Positions 13,401 to 28,400 of a stretch of 64,000 bases of DNA are shown here, in pieces. The position numbers and the translations under genes were made by a program. The DNA comes from Lumbricus terrestris. Lineage: Eukaryota > Annelida > Clitellata > Crassiclitellata > Lumbricidae. Numbering within the stretch: position 1 is the stretch's first letter; every line of letters starts with the position of its first letter. The notes beneath the pieces were generated by a model. It worked only from the letters and a program-made list of their open reading frames with translations, ran no database searches and was not told the origin of the DNA. The stretch spans positions 26,832,705 to 26,896,704 of the forward strand of contig OX457041.1 in NCBI GenBank assembly GCA_949752735.1. The letters run 5' to 3'.

Positions 13401-16400
13401 TGTATTTATTCTATTGTGCAGTTTTTTGTGCTGTTGTAATTTAAATATATTTGAGTGTTGAATGTTATAGAGTTAATAATAGGTGCAGTGTGTCATGATA
13501 GAGCAGTTGTTAAGTGTTGCTTATGTTTACAACTTTATCTGCTTTTGAAGTAAAAAGTTGACACAGTTTTCATTGTTGTGACATGTATGTAAATGTTTTG
13601 CATAACTGGAAACTCCTTATAATGGTATCTTTGACAGCCACTTCTCTTACGGGTACTTTATTTAGCACAAAATCACATTAAAATGAAGTGTGTTTCCAAT
13701 TAAAATATTTCTTTTTGATATCTTTTAAAGTGCACCATTATCGTAATGAGCATTACATATATTGTAAAAAAATTGTTGTATGTTTAATACTACTGGAAAT
13801 TGTTGATGCATGCTTCAATACAGTTCAAAATGGTACATTGAAGTTGGTGACCTCAAAACATTGTTTACAATATGGCAGTGTTGCAGTCTAGCTCTAAATC
13901 AATGTTCAGAAACAAGTCAGGCATCAAATTGTAAACTATTATTAATTTCTTGTTGTGCTTGTCTTTTCAATCACCATGAGCATTGACTCTCCTGTCTAGG
14001 CTTTTTTCCTACCCCTTAATACAATTAGATTAAGTAAGTGAAACCCCCAATGTCTTAATCCTGAGTTACTGACAGACTAGAACAGTGGTTCTCAACCTGT
14101 GGGTTGCAACCCCCACGGGGGTCGCCTGACGATTTGCCAGGGGTCACCTGGTCCCTTCAGAAATTTTCAAAAGATGTAGGCTGAACAGCAATTTCACCGC
14201 TATCTAGTACGTTAGAGCAACTGAAAATAAATTTTTACATTTGATTTTGCTATGATTGCTATATGTTAGATTGGAGCAGCTGATATAATTTTTGCAATTT
14301 CAGTTTTCAAATGTAGGCTAAATTCAGAATATTTAAACAATGTGGGGCATTTATTGAAGTCTTAAACCATGTGTTTCATCCCCGAAATTACGAGGAATTT
14401 TGTTATAATGACAGCCTAAACTGCAACCATTGCCATTGCATTGGGGAATTTTTTAAAAATCGACAATGAGGAGGAGCGCATCTCTCTTCGTAAACCCTCG
14501 AGCCACTGCTCAGCGCATTCGTACAGAACACAAAAGTCAAGTTTAGGAAATTTATGGCCACCCAAATTGAATCGGCTTGGTGAAATGGGTGTTAAGAAAA
14601 AAGGGCTAATTTACAAATTTCAGAGTAGGCTATTTTTTTAAATGGTCGCAGTGTAAATAGAGAACCTACGTAGGCCTGCAGGTCATACAGCATTTTATTT
14701 TTACTGACATTTGGTCAGTCGAATCAAAGAAACCCAGCATAACAAAACTGAGGTGCCATTCAGATACTAAGCATTTTAACAATGCAGGAAAGCATGACCA
14801 GTATTTTTAAGAACAAAGCTGACGACGCCAAGAAGGCACGCTTGAGACAGACGGTTTGGAAAGCTCCAACAGCAAGATGTGTCAGCTGTTGAAGACATCT
14901 TCAACTGCAACCTGCCGAATAGTAACTTTCAGAATCACAAGAGCCAGGACACCTATCACATTTTATTGCCAAAAACAGTTCTCGAATTATGCGGGTGAAA
15001 ATGCAAAACAATGGACACTGGTATAAAATGCAGTGAATGGGGGGTTAGATCAATAAATTTTGATGTTGGGGTCGTCACAACGTTCGAAATGTCAACAAGG
15101 GGTCGCTGCTCTAAAAAGGTTGAGAACCGCTGGACTGGAAGCTGTCTACAGTCAAACATCACAGCCTTTTTAATGCACTCACACTATAAAAGATAGACAG
15201 TGTTTAGAGACACAGTTGTAAAAAGTAACGGTTGTCGGATGAAGAGAGGCGCAAAACATATGTACGTGTTTGCAGATCTGTCAAGACACTTGATACATGG
15301 AGTGTTTTAAGTGCCTCACAAGTGTTTGGCTGCGATGGCTATCTCTGACGGATCCGCTTCATGAGTTCTTTTTAAGGCAGCTTTAAACTGTGCCCTGAAG
15401 TCAAGCTACAGCCGGTGCACAAGTTGAAACAGACTGAGTCTTGTTTTAATAATATTATTGTAATTTATATGATCCATTGACTTCCGTGTTGCTGTTGTCA
15501 TAATGAGTTATTCAGTTGACATATAAGTGACACGAACCAATTGTATTAAGTAAATGCTGTTTTGCATATATAGGGAAAGTCCAGTGAAATACGAATAAAG
15601 CAGACTAACCAAAAGAATTCGGGCATTGGTTGATAAATTAGTCCTTCAGCAATGTTGTATCAGATTTCTGTATTGCCCCATTATCTAACCCCCTTGGTCA
15701 AAGGTATTGTTACAAGGAGTTTCCTGTTCGTTTTGTGTACGACTGTATGTATAATCAGTGTGGGTGTGTATGTACGTATAATATCGTATATATATACATA
15801 TGTATATGTCTTGATTGAATGTGTGTGTGGATTTGTGTATGTTACAATTTACTCTTCTAACCTCAGTCCTTAACAATAAGTTTTCCATGAAAACTACTGC
15901 ACTCCTAATCATAATTCCTATGCCATTCTTTCTCTTTAAACAGCCAAGCATCTCAGCATACCTCAACTTTGTTGGTGCTGCTTTTACACTGTTGGCCACC
16001 TGCATCTTCTTCCTAAGCTCAGTCAAAGCTTTAGTGTTTTTGGGACTACCACCTTAAGCTGGCTAACTTCTTACCTATCTGCAATTGGTCGTCTCGATCA
16101 GTGGGCATAGCATCTACCTGGTCTCATCCTTCTCTCTTGACCGCTGGCTTCTCTTGTAGATCTGTTCTTAGGCCGTTATTAAATTTTGCAGTTTTAGTAC
16201 TGTCTGTGTGCATCAGTATGTGTTTTTGTATTTATACATAGATCTCTGTTTGTTGTTTGTACATCCATGTGTTCTCATACCAGTTAACGCACATATTATA
16301 TGTGTATGTATGCATGTGATTTTTTATGTAGTTCTTTATAATTGTAAATTGTTTACTTCAAAGCATGTATTGTGCGCATGTGCAAACAGCATTGTAACCT

Positions 16401-19400
16401 TGAGGACCGTGTGTAATTGTACTTGAGGTCGTTCCTTGTGATAATTTTGTGTTACACGCAGGTGAATATAATTTTGCATGTATGTACCAGTTAAGCCAAT
16501 TAACTTCGGCACTTGGCTTCTGGATAATTTTTCACTACTTCGTAGTTAGTTAACAACTTCATTAGTATATTTGTATTTTGTTAAGAAGTTGATTATTAAT
16601 TAACGATGACTGTTGTGTATGGCTCAGCATTGCTTCCCTTAGATTTTAAGTTCAGCACTGTGTTATTTACCTTCTTGCTGTAGTTTGAAATACTTAGTGC
16701 GAAATACTTTTAAAACTAATGTGGCTGGATCGATCACAGACTTCAATTGTCTGGTAATACGACACAGTTTGTGTGGCCTCAGCATAATATGGCTGATTAC
16801 AGAGCAAACTAACCAATCCTGCCTAAAGCTTGTGCATGATGATTTTCCTGAATGCCCTTACGATGTATATGCCTTCTTTTCCTCTTTCTGTCGATCTCAC
16901 ACTATCCCCTCCGATCTTTTCATGGTTCTAATCTGATTCCCCTTAATTGTCCATCCCAAAATCCTATCCAATCCAGCCAAGGAACTTACTTTGTTCATAT
17001 ATAATTTTCCCAAGTAAGAACTGTAGCACGTCTGAGCGTTTTATTAAATAAAAGCTATTCAAATGTGCATGTAATAATGCCCAGTCATTGTGGCCTATAT
17101 ATCAGACACTATTGATGCAAATTTGTGACTGTAAACCTCACTTCCTGTTCGTCATTACCAGACAAATCTGTGAACAGTCGTGGCCAGGCTAGTTTGCAAA
17201 CGCTAGTTACCTTTAGTCGTCTAATTGCGATGCGTTCGTTAATTAAGTTTTTTGTGTCAAGTGAATAAAATTGAGTAACCTGAGTTTAAGGCAATTTTCT
17301 TGGTTTTTGTTTGTGAAATGTTAGAATTAAGTAGTTAAAACTTTCCCATTTATTTTATTTTCAGCCATCTGACCTCTGAACAGTTCATCAAAGTTTTTAA
17401 TTTTGGGTTACGTTTTCAATTTCCAAATTATTTCAAACTGGCGTGATTCTGTTTTCCAATTTATAAACAAAATGATGACCAAACAATTCACTCAGGAAAA
17501 TATTTTAAGTGGAATAAAATTGTCGCATCTAATAAGTTCCTTTTGTTTAAATAAATAAATATATATTTAAATAATTTAAAGAATAAATGAAATCGATGAT
17601 GTTTGAACCATAAAATTTGCCTTGCAATGACTCCGGGCATTTCCACAGATGAATATACGCTTCTAAATTATATAGTTAATGACTTCATTGCGATTATGTC
17701 AGAATAGCACTGAAATAAATATCAACGAACGAAACTAATTTTCTTTTTAACAAAAGAACGTGATGAATACATATATATATATCGAACTGGAAAAGATGCC
17801 AACAAATTGCCAAAAACATAGAAATCTAATCTGTGAATCATTTGAAAATGTTTCAAAAGTTTCGCCAGACTGCGCACACGTCATTTTTGGAGGGGAAACG
17901 TTGGTGACGTAGGGGTAATGGTAATGTGGCGCGGTTTATTGAAAGGGAGCAATCTGAGCCATACAGCTTAGTGTCGGATAATGCAGACGCGCGTGTTCGT
18001 GTCTCTCTCTTGTATGCTAGGATTCGGATTTCTCACGTTTGATACGGAAGAAAGTGTGGACAAGGTCGTCCAGGAGCATTATATTCACATCCAAGGCAAA
18101 CAGGTTCAAACACCATTTTTGTCTCTCGCTCTGTATCTGTCTATATATAACATGCATTTCTGTGTGTTGAGTGTCACATCTGTTTTTGTCCCTTTGCCTG
18201 CCATCACTCTAATGCTGTCTGCCTGTCTCTCTGTCTCTCTGTCTCTCTTTTTGTCTCGTGCTTGGTTTTGATCTCACTGTGTTTCTTCGTATATCTGTAC
18301 CTCTTCCTTTCTTTCTCATTGTCACTTTGAATTTATTATTATTATTTATTTCTGTTTTATTATTTTTTCTGCAGGTTTCAGTTGTGATTTAATCTATTAT
18401 ATAATAGCTAAGAATCATATTATTATCACAACCGCTATTATTATTTAAATAGGAATGGCATTAAAATAGTAATTATATTATTTGTTATTATAATTATTTG
18501 TTATTATAATTATTTTTGATGCTTGACCTCTTGAAGGAAAGCTCTAGTCTTTTGAGCTGACCATAATATATAAAGTAACCACAGGCATGAAAAGTTAACT
18601 TTTTTTCTTCTGAACTTCATCATTATACTAATTCTGCCTAATACCGGTAAGTGTATTGTAATACCTGTACCAATAGTCTTTCTTAAAAATGTTGCAAAAC
18701 TGGTTCATTTTGATAAGTAAGTGTATGGTTATTTCCATAAAATGCATGCGAACATTTTTAACGAGTAATGCAACATGACCTACATTTGATGCTTTTTTAA
18801 ACAGCAATATTGCAGTCGCAAAAATATATAGAGGGAAAAATGGTCTGCCTCATAACTAAAAAAGAGTATGACCAATTCTACATTTTCTACATTTGTGTCA
18901 CAAGCTACTTATGATCCGAAATAGACTCGAGTCACAAGCTACTAATGCTCCAGGCAAACAGGTTCAAACACAATTTTGTCTCTTGCTCTGTTACTAGTTA
19001 CTAGCTTACTAATGCTCCAAAATACATTTGTGTCTTGACTCATAAACTACTAATACTCCAGAGACCGTTGAGTTTCTAGCTACTAATTCTCAAAATACAT
19101 TCGAGTGATGACTCAGAATCTACTAACGTCCCAGAGACAATTGGCTTACTAGCTTACTGATGCTTCAAAATACATTCGAGTCACAACTCACAAGCTACTA
19201 ATGCTCCAGAGACTTTTGACTGGTAGACATTTAAGTCATGAGGTACTATTGCTCTGCACTTCTCTTTCAATATGTTTGTTTTCCAACATCAAAGTTTCTC
19301 GCTGTTCATGTTTTTTACCATGCGGGGTCAGAGACCATGAGACCATGTATGCATAACGACCTCGAAAGGCTTTAAAGTGGCTTTGCGTGATTTATTGCAA

Positions 19401-22400
19401 GCAATACCGAGGAGCGTGTTGCCGTTTTTATGCGTTGCCCGTTCCATCGGTCAGGAAAATCCCGTCATAATGAGTATCAATAATTTTGGCAATTGCTATC
19501 ACTTCTACTTCAAATTTATGTTCGACATCTTTTGCATTATTACTGTCAATATCATCGTTGTCATCAAACATTTGCTTTCCCTAGTCATCATAGTCATTGC
19601 CATCTGCATTGTGGACTCTGATGGTGACAGTAATCATCATCATCATTGTCATAGGCCTATTCTTTAACAGTCATCATCATCAGTTGTTGTTATCATCACG
19701 AGTTATAGTCACCATCACCAGTTGCAATGATTTCACAATCTTTGCCGTCACTTTTGTTGCTGTCATTATCATCACAGATGAGATTAGGTCATCATTTCCA
19801 ACAGTGTGGTATGGGTCTGTGGGAAGAGGTGTCAGGTCCCTGGAGAATCCACCTGTAGGTCCAGAGGGATGTAAGGGAGCAGCAAAGCAGAGCTGTTCTT
19901 ACATTTGCACACAAACCATGGGGTGGCCAGTGTTAGGATAGTCAAGGTGACTATTTAGATAGAACAGCAGACAGTACCTGTAGGATACTATTTGATTAGT
20001 AAATTTAAAATAGTATATCTGTGGACTATTGCTGTAGTCAGTGGTTAAAGTGGTTTGGGTGAGCAGTGGGATTGCCAAATAGGTGAGCAGTGGGAATATC
20101 AAATAGGTGAGCAGTGGAAACGCCAAATAGGTGAGCAGTGGGATTGCCAAATAGGTGAGCAGTGGAAACGCCAAATAGGTGAGCAGTGGAAACGCCAAAT
20201 AGGTGAGCAGTAGGAACGCCAAATGGGTGAGCAGTGGGAATGCCAAATAGGTGAGCAGTGGAAACGCCAAATAGGTGAGCAGTGGGAACGCTGGAGAAGA
20301 GTTTCATTGGAGCGCATGTGTTTCCGCAGCGAGCAGTGGGAGCACAAGCAGAAAATTTCAAGAGCAGTGAGAACGCTGTTCTCATCCACTTTAAACCCTG
20401 GCTGTAGTGCAATATACCTAATGACTATTTAAAAGATAGCTAATATGATCGGTTTCAGTTACTGGTAAATTTTTTAGAAAGCTTGCTTGTTTCTGCAGTA
20501 CTATTGACATTCAGTTGTTGAACTTAAATTATGATTCAGTGGTTAAAGTTTCACAAAGATCTAGAGTATTTCCATTTAAATAAGTAAGTAGTTAAAGAAG
20601 AAAATTTGATTTATTCTCTGCTTACTGGTAATTTACTATTTACTTTGTACTGAATAATAAATAAACAAACACATACTTATTAAATACTATTTCGATAGGT
20701 ACTTTTGTGTGATTATTTTAAATAGCGATGCAGACTGGCTATGTGCTATTTCTTAAATAGTATGAACAGACTATGCAGACTGGTTATGTGCTATTTCTTA
20801 AATACTATGAACTATTTGTCTAGTATTCACTGACATTTATCTGGTGCCCAACACTGATGGTTACCTTCTAAAGTAACATTTGAAACAATTTAGTGGCTTT
20901 TAGCTGCTTGACATATTATGTTTTGCAGTCAAAAATTTGGATGACTCATGGTATGCACACACCAGAAGTGGGTAATTTCGGGTCATAAGCCTCAAATTAC
21001 GGAGTGGGGAGCCTGTCTGTTGTGTTATCAACCGCCATCATCATTATCACGGTCAATCTTAATTATCTTTAACGAGTCATTCGTTACGTGCCAATTCATT
21101 ACATCTTTGTGAGTGACAGCGAAGGCGCGTGGATGTTCAAACATCCTGTTCTGAGCGACGACGATGCTAGACGTTATCTCCTGCATCTCCTGCTCCTAAT
21201 GCCCAAGACCATAAAATTGGGGCGATCTAACCTCGGCTAATCCACACCATTATACGCCACCATTATACGCAGCCAGGCTAGACCAAGTATGTTTCATTTG
21301 GCTTGACGGAGCTAGGCTGACCTGTTTTTGCGGCAGACTGACTTGAGAGATGCACGAAATCTGTGGTTGGAATTCCACGGCCTCTGTTTGAGATGTGTGA
21401 CTCAAGTTAGACTGCGGGATGTGCATAAAATCGATCAAGTGTGGGGAAGTTATAAGATACTTGATGCACTGAGTTCAAAAGAAAAGTTGTAAAAGATTGT
21501 TTAGATATTCTAAAGTGCCTATATTGTGCACAAGTGCATAAAAGTTTCATAGTATGCAGTTTTAATATGACAGCATACCAGAAAGCAGACTACTTGAAAA
21601 TTGACTCATAGTAATTCTCTCCACTATTCCAAGTGACTAATATCATTGCCATGTAAGCGCACATATATGTGTCATTTGTTGTATATTTATATATGCAATG
21701 TATGCTTTAAGGTGTTGATTTACAATTATGCAGCACCATTTCTATCAGTTTCTGCGCTCTTCCCCGTCTGATCAAGGCACATCACATTCAGAGAGAATTG
21801 GTTTTGCACACGGTGAAACAATTGTAACAAATAAACTTTGGACAACGTTTCGTAAATTTAGATTATTTATTTAGACCGGTCTTTCATTAACACTGAGTTT
21901 AAATGGATAGACATATGGCACACGGTGTGCTAACTTGTGGCGAATGTTTCCTAAGCATCATCACTACAGTAAATATCACCCTGTTCTAAGAGTCCGTTGT
22001 TTGCAGGTGGCTGTGATGTCAGTTAATTACAAAATTAAAGTTATCTAGCTTCTGAGTTTTGTGTGTCTAAAGAATTACCCTGCTAGCCTGATAGAGTCCA
22101 TTATACTCTGACGTTTTGTTCTCTTGTTTTTGTTTTTCTCTTATAGACCATAGATAGCACTTCCCGTAAGGCAAGAATTTAGAGTTTCCGTTTGATTGTT
22201 GTAACATTAAGTTAACGTTAAATAGTGTAGCTTTAAGGTAACATTGCGGTAGCATAAGGGGTTGCACGATATTATGGTATTCAATGTGCAGGACTTTTGT
22301 AACTGCAGGCGCTACTACGCCGTGTGCATACAGCAGGAGAGAGACAGACAGACAGAACTGGAAGTAGTTGGAGACAGATATTGGAAATGTCGACAGATAA

Positions 22401-25400
22401 TCAAGAGTGACGTTGATGGACTGATGGAAGGAGAGGGAAGAACAGACATGATGGAAGACAGACAGACATGCAAGATTGGAGAGAGGAGTAAAGAAGGGAA
22501 GGATGGAAGCAGAGAGAGCGAGGAGCAGAGGGGGAGAGAGACAGATGCAGGCAGACTAAGACAGAGACAGAGAGAGAAGTCAATGGGAAAGGTGGGAATT
22601 AGTGTGGTGATTCTTTAACACTTGAACTTTGAGCATGTGCTAAAAGTAACTGTGAGCAAGTGCATCTCCCCGTAAGGTGTCAAGAGGTATTATTCAGTAT
22701 TGGTCCAGGTCCCACAACTTACTTACTTATTTAGTACTTAATTTTTCCCGTGCAGGTCTGCACATCACTTCCTCCACTCCTAACTGTCCATCACCAGTTC
22801 TTCAGCCTCCTCCCATGACATTTCGAGACATCTCAAACCACCTTTGATGGTGACCTTCCAGTTCTTCGTGGTTTTTCCTCTCTTCCTTCTGCTTCCAGCA
22901 TTCCAGGACATAACGTGTTTGGCTCTTCGATCTTCATCCATACGAACAGCCCCACACCTCAATCTTCTCTTTCTAATGATGTTGTCCATATCTTCTTGTC
23001 CCGTCTTCTCTCTCATGATTTTGTTTGTTATCTTGCCCTACCATGATAGGTGTATTTACTTCGCAGCCGCCTATGCTATGCTGCCTCTAGTCATTTTCTG
23101 TTTGTCACCATCATGGGCCACATCTCAGATCCATATGTACAGCAGTGTGTCAACAACCCGTGCATTGTGCACTGCGCAGGCAAATCTTAGTTTTTAAGCT
23201 GTATCCGTTTTCCCTGCATATCTTGCTAAGCATCCCATATATGCAAGGTCAACAACTACTAGACCATAAAATATAGGACTAGGTGCTTGGGTTCCTCAAG
23301 TAACAGAACTTCAGTGATTCTCATAGTTAAGCCCTTGCTGTGATTTCCCTTTTAGACCTAGATAAGTTTTTATAATTCGGCACTAAAATCGTGCTACAGC
23401 AAATTGATCAGAAGGACATGTTTTGCCCATTCAACTATTCTCTGACCCTTTCGTGCTTTTGCTTCCTAAATGGAGAAGTACTCAACAAATATCTTTTCTA
23501 AGCAATAGCACTAACTAATGCAGAGATGTTGTCATTTACTTCTGCTGCTGTTTAGCAATGAATAAGTAAGATGAATTATGTGAATGAATAAAACATTTAT
23601 TCGCTTACAGTGCTCATATAAAAAAAGCTTAAGACATTTCTGGCACACTGAAAACTAGCTATCTGAATCTATTCGAAACAGGAAATAATTTTTAAAAATG
23701 ATGTTCGTCGAATTCTTTGACCCATATACTGTTACTTATGATATTGCTATGCTGCCAGTTTTGAGAATTGGTGGTGCAGAAAACAGATGTGTTTAGTTAT
23801 GCAAAACAATGGTAAAGATGAAAAGATATATTTTGGGTGTACTGCTCTCTGTCCATACAGAGTCTTAGTTTGATTTCACTGACCCTTTGAATTGACGAGG
23901 TTGAAGATCTGATTTAGTTCATTTCTTTTGTTGTAACTGGCCATGTCTGCAATAGCTGAGTAAAACGAATGATTATTAGACAAGTGATACTCCACCACTG
24001 TTCGAAAACTCTGCCAGTGCCAGTCCCAAGCGTGGATAAAGGAAGGGGACGATGCGAATGATCTTTGACATTATCACGCAGTGTCGTTACACTGCACTGA
24101 ACCTACTAAAACGAATGATTTGTCATGCAGTTTGACGTGTGATGTAGTGTGATGTAATATTACTGCTTCTACTAAAGTTTTAAAGAGTAGATTGGATTTA
24201 ACAGTTGACATGCAACCTTACAGCACAGTTCTTCCCTCTTTCTATGTTGCACAGCAAACTATGATGATTGTGCAGCTTGATTTTTCTATGTAACATGCCA
24301 GTGTAGAACAGCATCATTAATATAATATAGCAATTCGTGGTCAATATGGCATGCGGTTTCTGCTGTACACATTGCTTAGAAACCTTCAAGATTTCCGACT
24401 GGTTTGCTCTTTGGGCGAAACAGACATACGCTCACACAGCTCCACTGTGCGAGTGTACGGCTAAGTTATGCTCGTGTAGAATCATTTTACAAAAACTTTT
24501 CCAGAGTTGTTTGGTCTGCTGGTCCATCCAGTTGAAAACTGTTGTCATGGTTGCATAACAGACAGGCTAGGCCAGCAAATCATTAACCCTTTAAGTGGTC
24601 CAAGCTACTTCCGGTTTCACTCTTGGCATCGCTGAGCTCTAATGCATACAAAACGATTGACAATGTAGCAAAGTTCTGATTTACAAAGTATTTATATTCA
24701 TGACTATTAATATGCAATGCATATATATTATATATATATGCATACACAAACATTATGTATATGTAATGTGTGTTCATGCAATATCCCCACAACATGTGAA
24801 AGCTGAATCACCAGTATTTAGCCATTGTTCGATAACTTACTTACCCGATCATGGGGGTGTTGTGATTTCACTTGAAGCAAAGTTCTGTCACCCAATTGGT
24901 ATTTAATGCATTAAAAGAAAATATGCTTAATTCGCAAAGCTTTTAAAAAATTTAGGAGATGACATTAATAAATATCTGAAGTTTAATAGATATTAAGCAT
25001 TATTAAGTTAATGGGTGCTACTAATACTACTACAATGACTACTTCTACTAAGTGTTTTTATTATTGATAGTGCTGTTAGTATACTAATATTATATTAATT
25101 AGTATTATTACAATTACTAATATTCGATTTCAGCGTTTATTTTCTTGTTAACTACTATGTGCAAGTAGTAATATTAGTACGAGTACCTTTACCATTTCTG
25201 CAATGTGTTTAAGCTGTACGTTCCTTTGTAAAAGGTGGAGATAAAGAAAGCCGAGCCGCGGGACATGAAGATGAGTGCAGACGCAGCAACCACGGTTGTC
25301 TTTGCTCCGACAACTGGCCTTAGTATCCTTCAGTCACCTCTGGCGAATGGATCTTCCAGCTTCTCCGGTCTCAATCTCATGCCAGCCGGTCATGGATCCA

Positions 25401-28400
25401 TGAACAATCCTTACGCTGCCTTGCCAACCGGTTAGTGATGTCTGCAAACCTCAGGCATTAATGTGCTCACTCTGACCTAGATTATTATTCAAAGTAACTT
25501 GTGAAATGTAGCCTTGAGTGAATGGTCAGAAAAGACTGGTGGTCAACTGCGTGAGTTCTTGGCTTTGCGGATGACTCGCATGATCGTTTGTGCTGGCACT
25601 TGGAATTCTGTGTGCACGCGTTGTTTCGTGGTTAAAGTTGCAGCTGCTATCTCTTTAGATTGTTTTCGTTTAATATGAATCAAGTTGACAAGCCACAACA
25701 CTGTTGCAGGTCAGATGGGTCTAAAAGGGATTGGCATATTTCGTCCACTATGTTCAGAAATCTAAAACAGGGTTTATGTGCCCGGCATTGCAAAGTAAAG
25801 TATCCCCATAATGTACAGTTGCACTCATCTCGCCCATATAATACATGTAATGAGTGTATAGATATTTATTATGATGTGTGAGACACGGCTGTAGGCTTAT
25901 GGGTGCGAAAAAAGCAAAAATTGTGTAATCGACTTCACATTGATGACCTGTTTGTATGTATGTATGTATGTATGTACTATGTATGTGCACTTGTTATAGC
26001 GCCCCTTCAAGCACTCTACTCAGAGGCGCTCCCGACTGCAGAGCGGACACTGCATCGGAGTTTCACGCCAAAGCGCTGAGCAATTGTGAGTGACGGACTT
26101 GCCCAAGGTCCGTACGCGGCGACTTGAGGTGGATTCGACCCTCGAACCTTCCGGCTTCAAGGCAACGACGCCACCACTGCGCCCCAGTGTCTGATTAGAA
26201 TTTAAAACTTTTATTTCTGGTCGAACAATTCAGATCGTGTGTTTGCACACTGGTACTCAAATAAAAATAAGCATACATAAAAGTCTAGTGAAAGTTTTGA
26301 TTTGTCTTGAATAATCTTTCTTTTTATTCAACACCAGTTGGTGTATCATATATTCTAGGCATATTGCAGGTCATGTTGATCACTATTCATCTTCTCTACC
26401 AATTTGGCATATTATTTTCTCTAAGGCCAAAAACAAAATAATGTTGTGTTTCCGGTAACAGAGCTCTAAAAAATTGGGTAGGTAGGTCGAAAAATATTTT
26501 TATTTTGGTAAAATATTTTTATACAGTGACCATCCGAAAAATTATGCCCAACTACTCTTTTTTGCATAAAGGTACACGATGCAACAAAGTACGTGTTCAA
26601 ACTGTTCATAGTAAGTATAAACTGCCTATTTCCTGACTGTGTGTACATACCTAAAATTGCTCCTGAAAACAATTCTATTAATTTCATTTTGTTGACATCT
26701 TTTCTGGTAAGATAAAGTGGGAAGGGAAAGGGAAGATGAGTGCGAACAAAACATCACTGCTAGGGATCATTCCAGACTGGCCGACCCAGTGACTAATTAC
26801 ACTTACAGTTTGGCTAGATTTGTTTTCCATAGTCACCGTTAGAGGTGACTATGGAATAAAAAAATTTACAAAAAATTTCCGAGTTGTGGCAATAAAAGTG
26901 AGTCGGTCGGATTACCGGAAACACAGCATTTTTTGCCTAAGATCCAACTTTATACGGAAGGCAATGTCACCGTATTATGTCAATAAAAATTTTGAAAAGT
27001 TTTTTAAATTTATTTTTTACTAAAAAAATTTTTTATTAAAATTTTTTTAAATAAAAAATTTCACAAAAATATTTGAGTCACGGCAGTGAAAGAGGGTCGG
27101 TCGGGTTACCGGAAACACAACATTATTTCTTTTTGCCTAATGCACAATTTACCCAATAATTTTTCTAATACATTTGAGGTAACTAAGTGGTGAATTAAAC
27201 TTATTTTTGTCACAGATCTGCCGTAGATCTGTAATCATTTTTGCAGATCAAACCAGTGTATATAACGTATCTCTATCTGTCTGTATTTTACTTAGGACTT
27301 CACTTTGTTGGTCCAAATTCGCCACTGCTATTGGTTGGTAAGTACATTATCAGTATTCTTGTTTGAATGGCAATTGTTTGATCATGGATGTGAGTTGCTG
27401 AGCTACAAGGTTCGAGATGGCTAATTAGTATTCATGTGCATTGTTGATTGTCATGTTATTATTTCACGTTATTGTACTTTGGAGTACAAGTATATTCGAA
27501 TGCACTGTATTGAGGCATTGATGTAGTAATATTTGTAGGCTAGTTGTGATACCACTGGGCATGCTATGGGCCCTAGTTCATAACACATTTAGTAGAGAGT
27601 AAAGGAGCCCAAAATAATCGGCCATACGCAGACGATGCATGCATACATATCTATATGCAGTTATACACGCATGTATATGTGTATATACCGTATATGTGAG
27701 GCAATTTAATAATTTTTAAACAGAACAAGTGAAATTGTAATTGGTACACTGGTGTATAGAAACTATGACAACACAAAGTGGGAGGTGAGTTAAGGTAAGG
27801 TTAGGTAAGTTAGATTGTGCCACATTGTCTTAGTTCACACTCCAGCAGATTTATAAGTCCTTTCTCAGACTATATAGGGTGGAGTCTCAATTCACATTTC
27901 AGTATCAGTGCTGTTCAGAACAATTGAAACGCATTGAATTACATTGCATTAGCTCTCATTAATTACAATAGATATACAGGTCATGTTGTACAGTTTGCTA
28001 TTAAAGTGATTTGCAGTACATTTTAATTTTGATTTTTCTAGCACCAGGCGCTGGAAATGGAAACATTGCGATGAGTACGTCTCCAATGAACGGAATTACT
28101 TACCAGGCGTGGCCAAACAGTCCAGGCGTCAACCAGGGACCCGACCTAGCCATGTTCACTCCAAGTAGCACTCCTGGAGGAGCGTCCTTTGAGCAACAGC
28201 TTCCAACAGCTTCCTACAGTAAGTGTGGCTTCATAAAGTGTGCTTCCAAGTGTTAACACGTATATTGTTTAGAGCTTCTTCAAGCGATATCAGCGGAAGT
28301 GCTTCCTGACCTGATAGTGCAAGCCATCATCAATGAAATTGGTTTTCAGGTGCTAAACCTTTTTTTACCTTGTTGTACCCTGAATTACCTTTCCTTCTTT

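Noticed and set aside
15685..16057. Frames on both strands, the minus one with a Lys/Arg-rich segment (ELRKKMQVANSV)
   Set aside because: No recognised domain. A transposase or LINE remnant is possible but unsupported.
20058..20292. Regular 24-bp repeats considered as a CRISPR-like array
   Set aside because: The units abut with no unique spacers, and the genome is eukaryotic.
20038..20412. Repeat-protein-like frames (HLFGV/CSPIW repeats)
   Set aside because: Both are readings of the 24-bp minisatellite; there are no splice signals or flanking domain.
19928..20856. CAGTGTTAGG...CCCAACACTG as a confirmed hAT insertion
   Set aside because: The flanking 8-mers do not match, so it is kept only as a low-confidence element.
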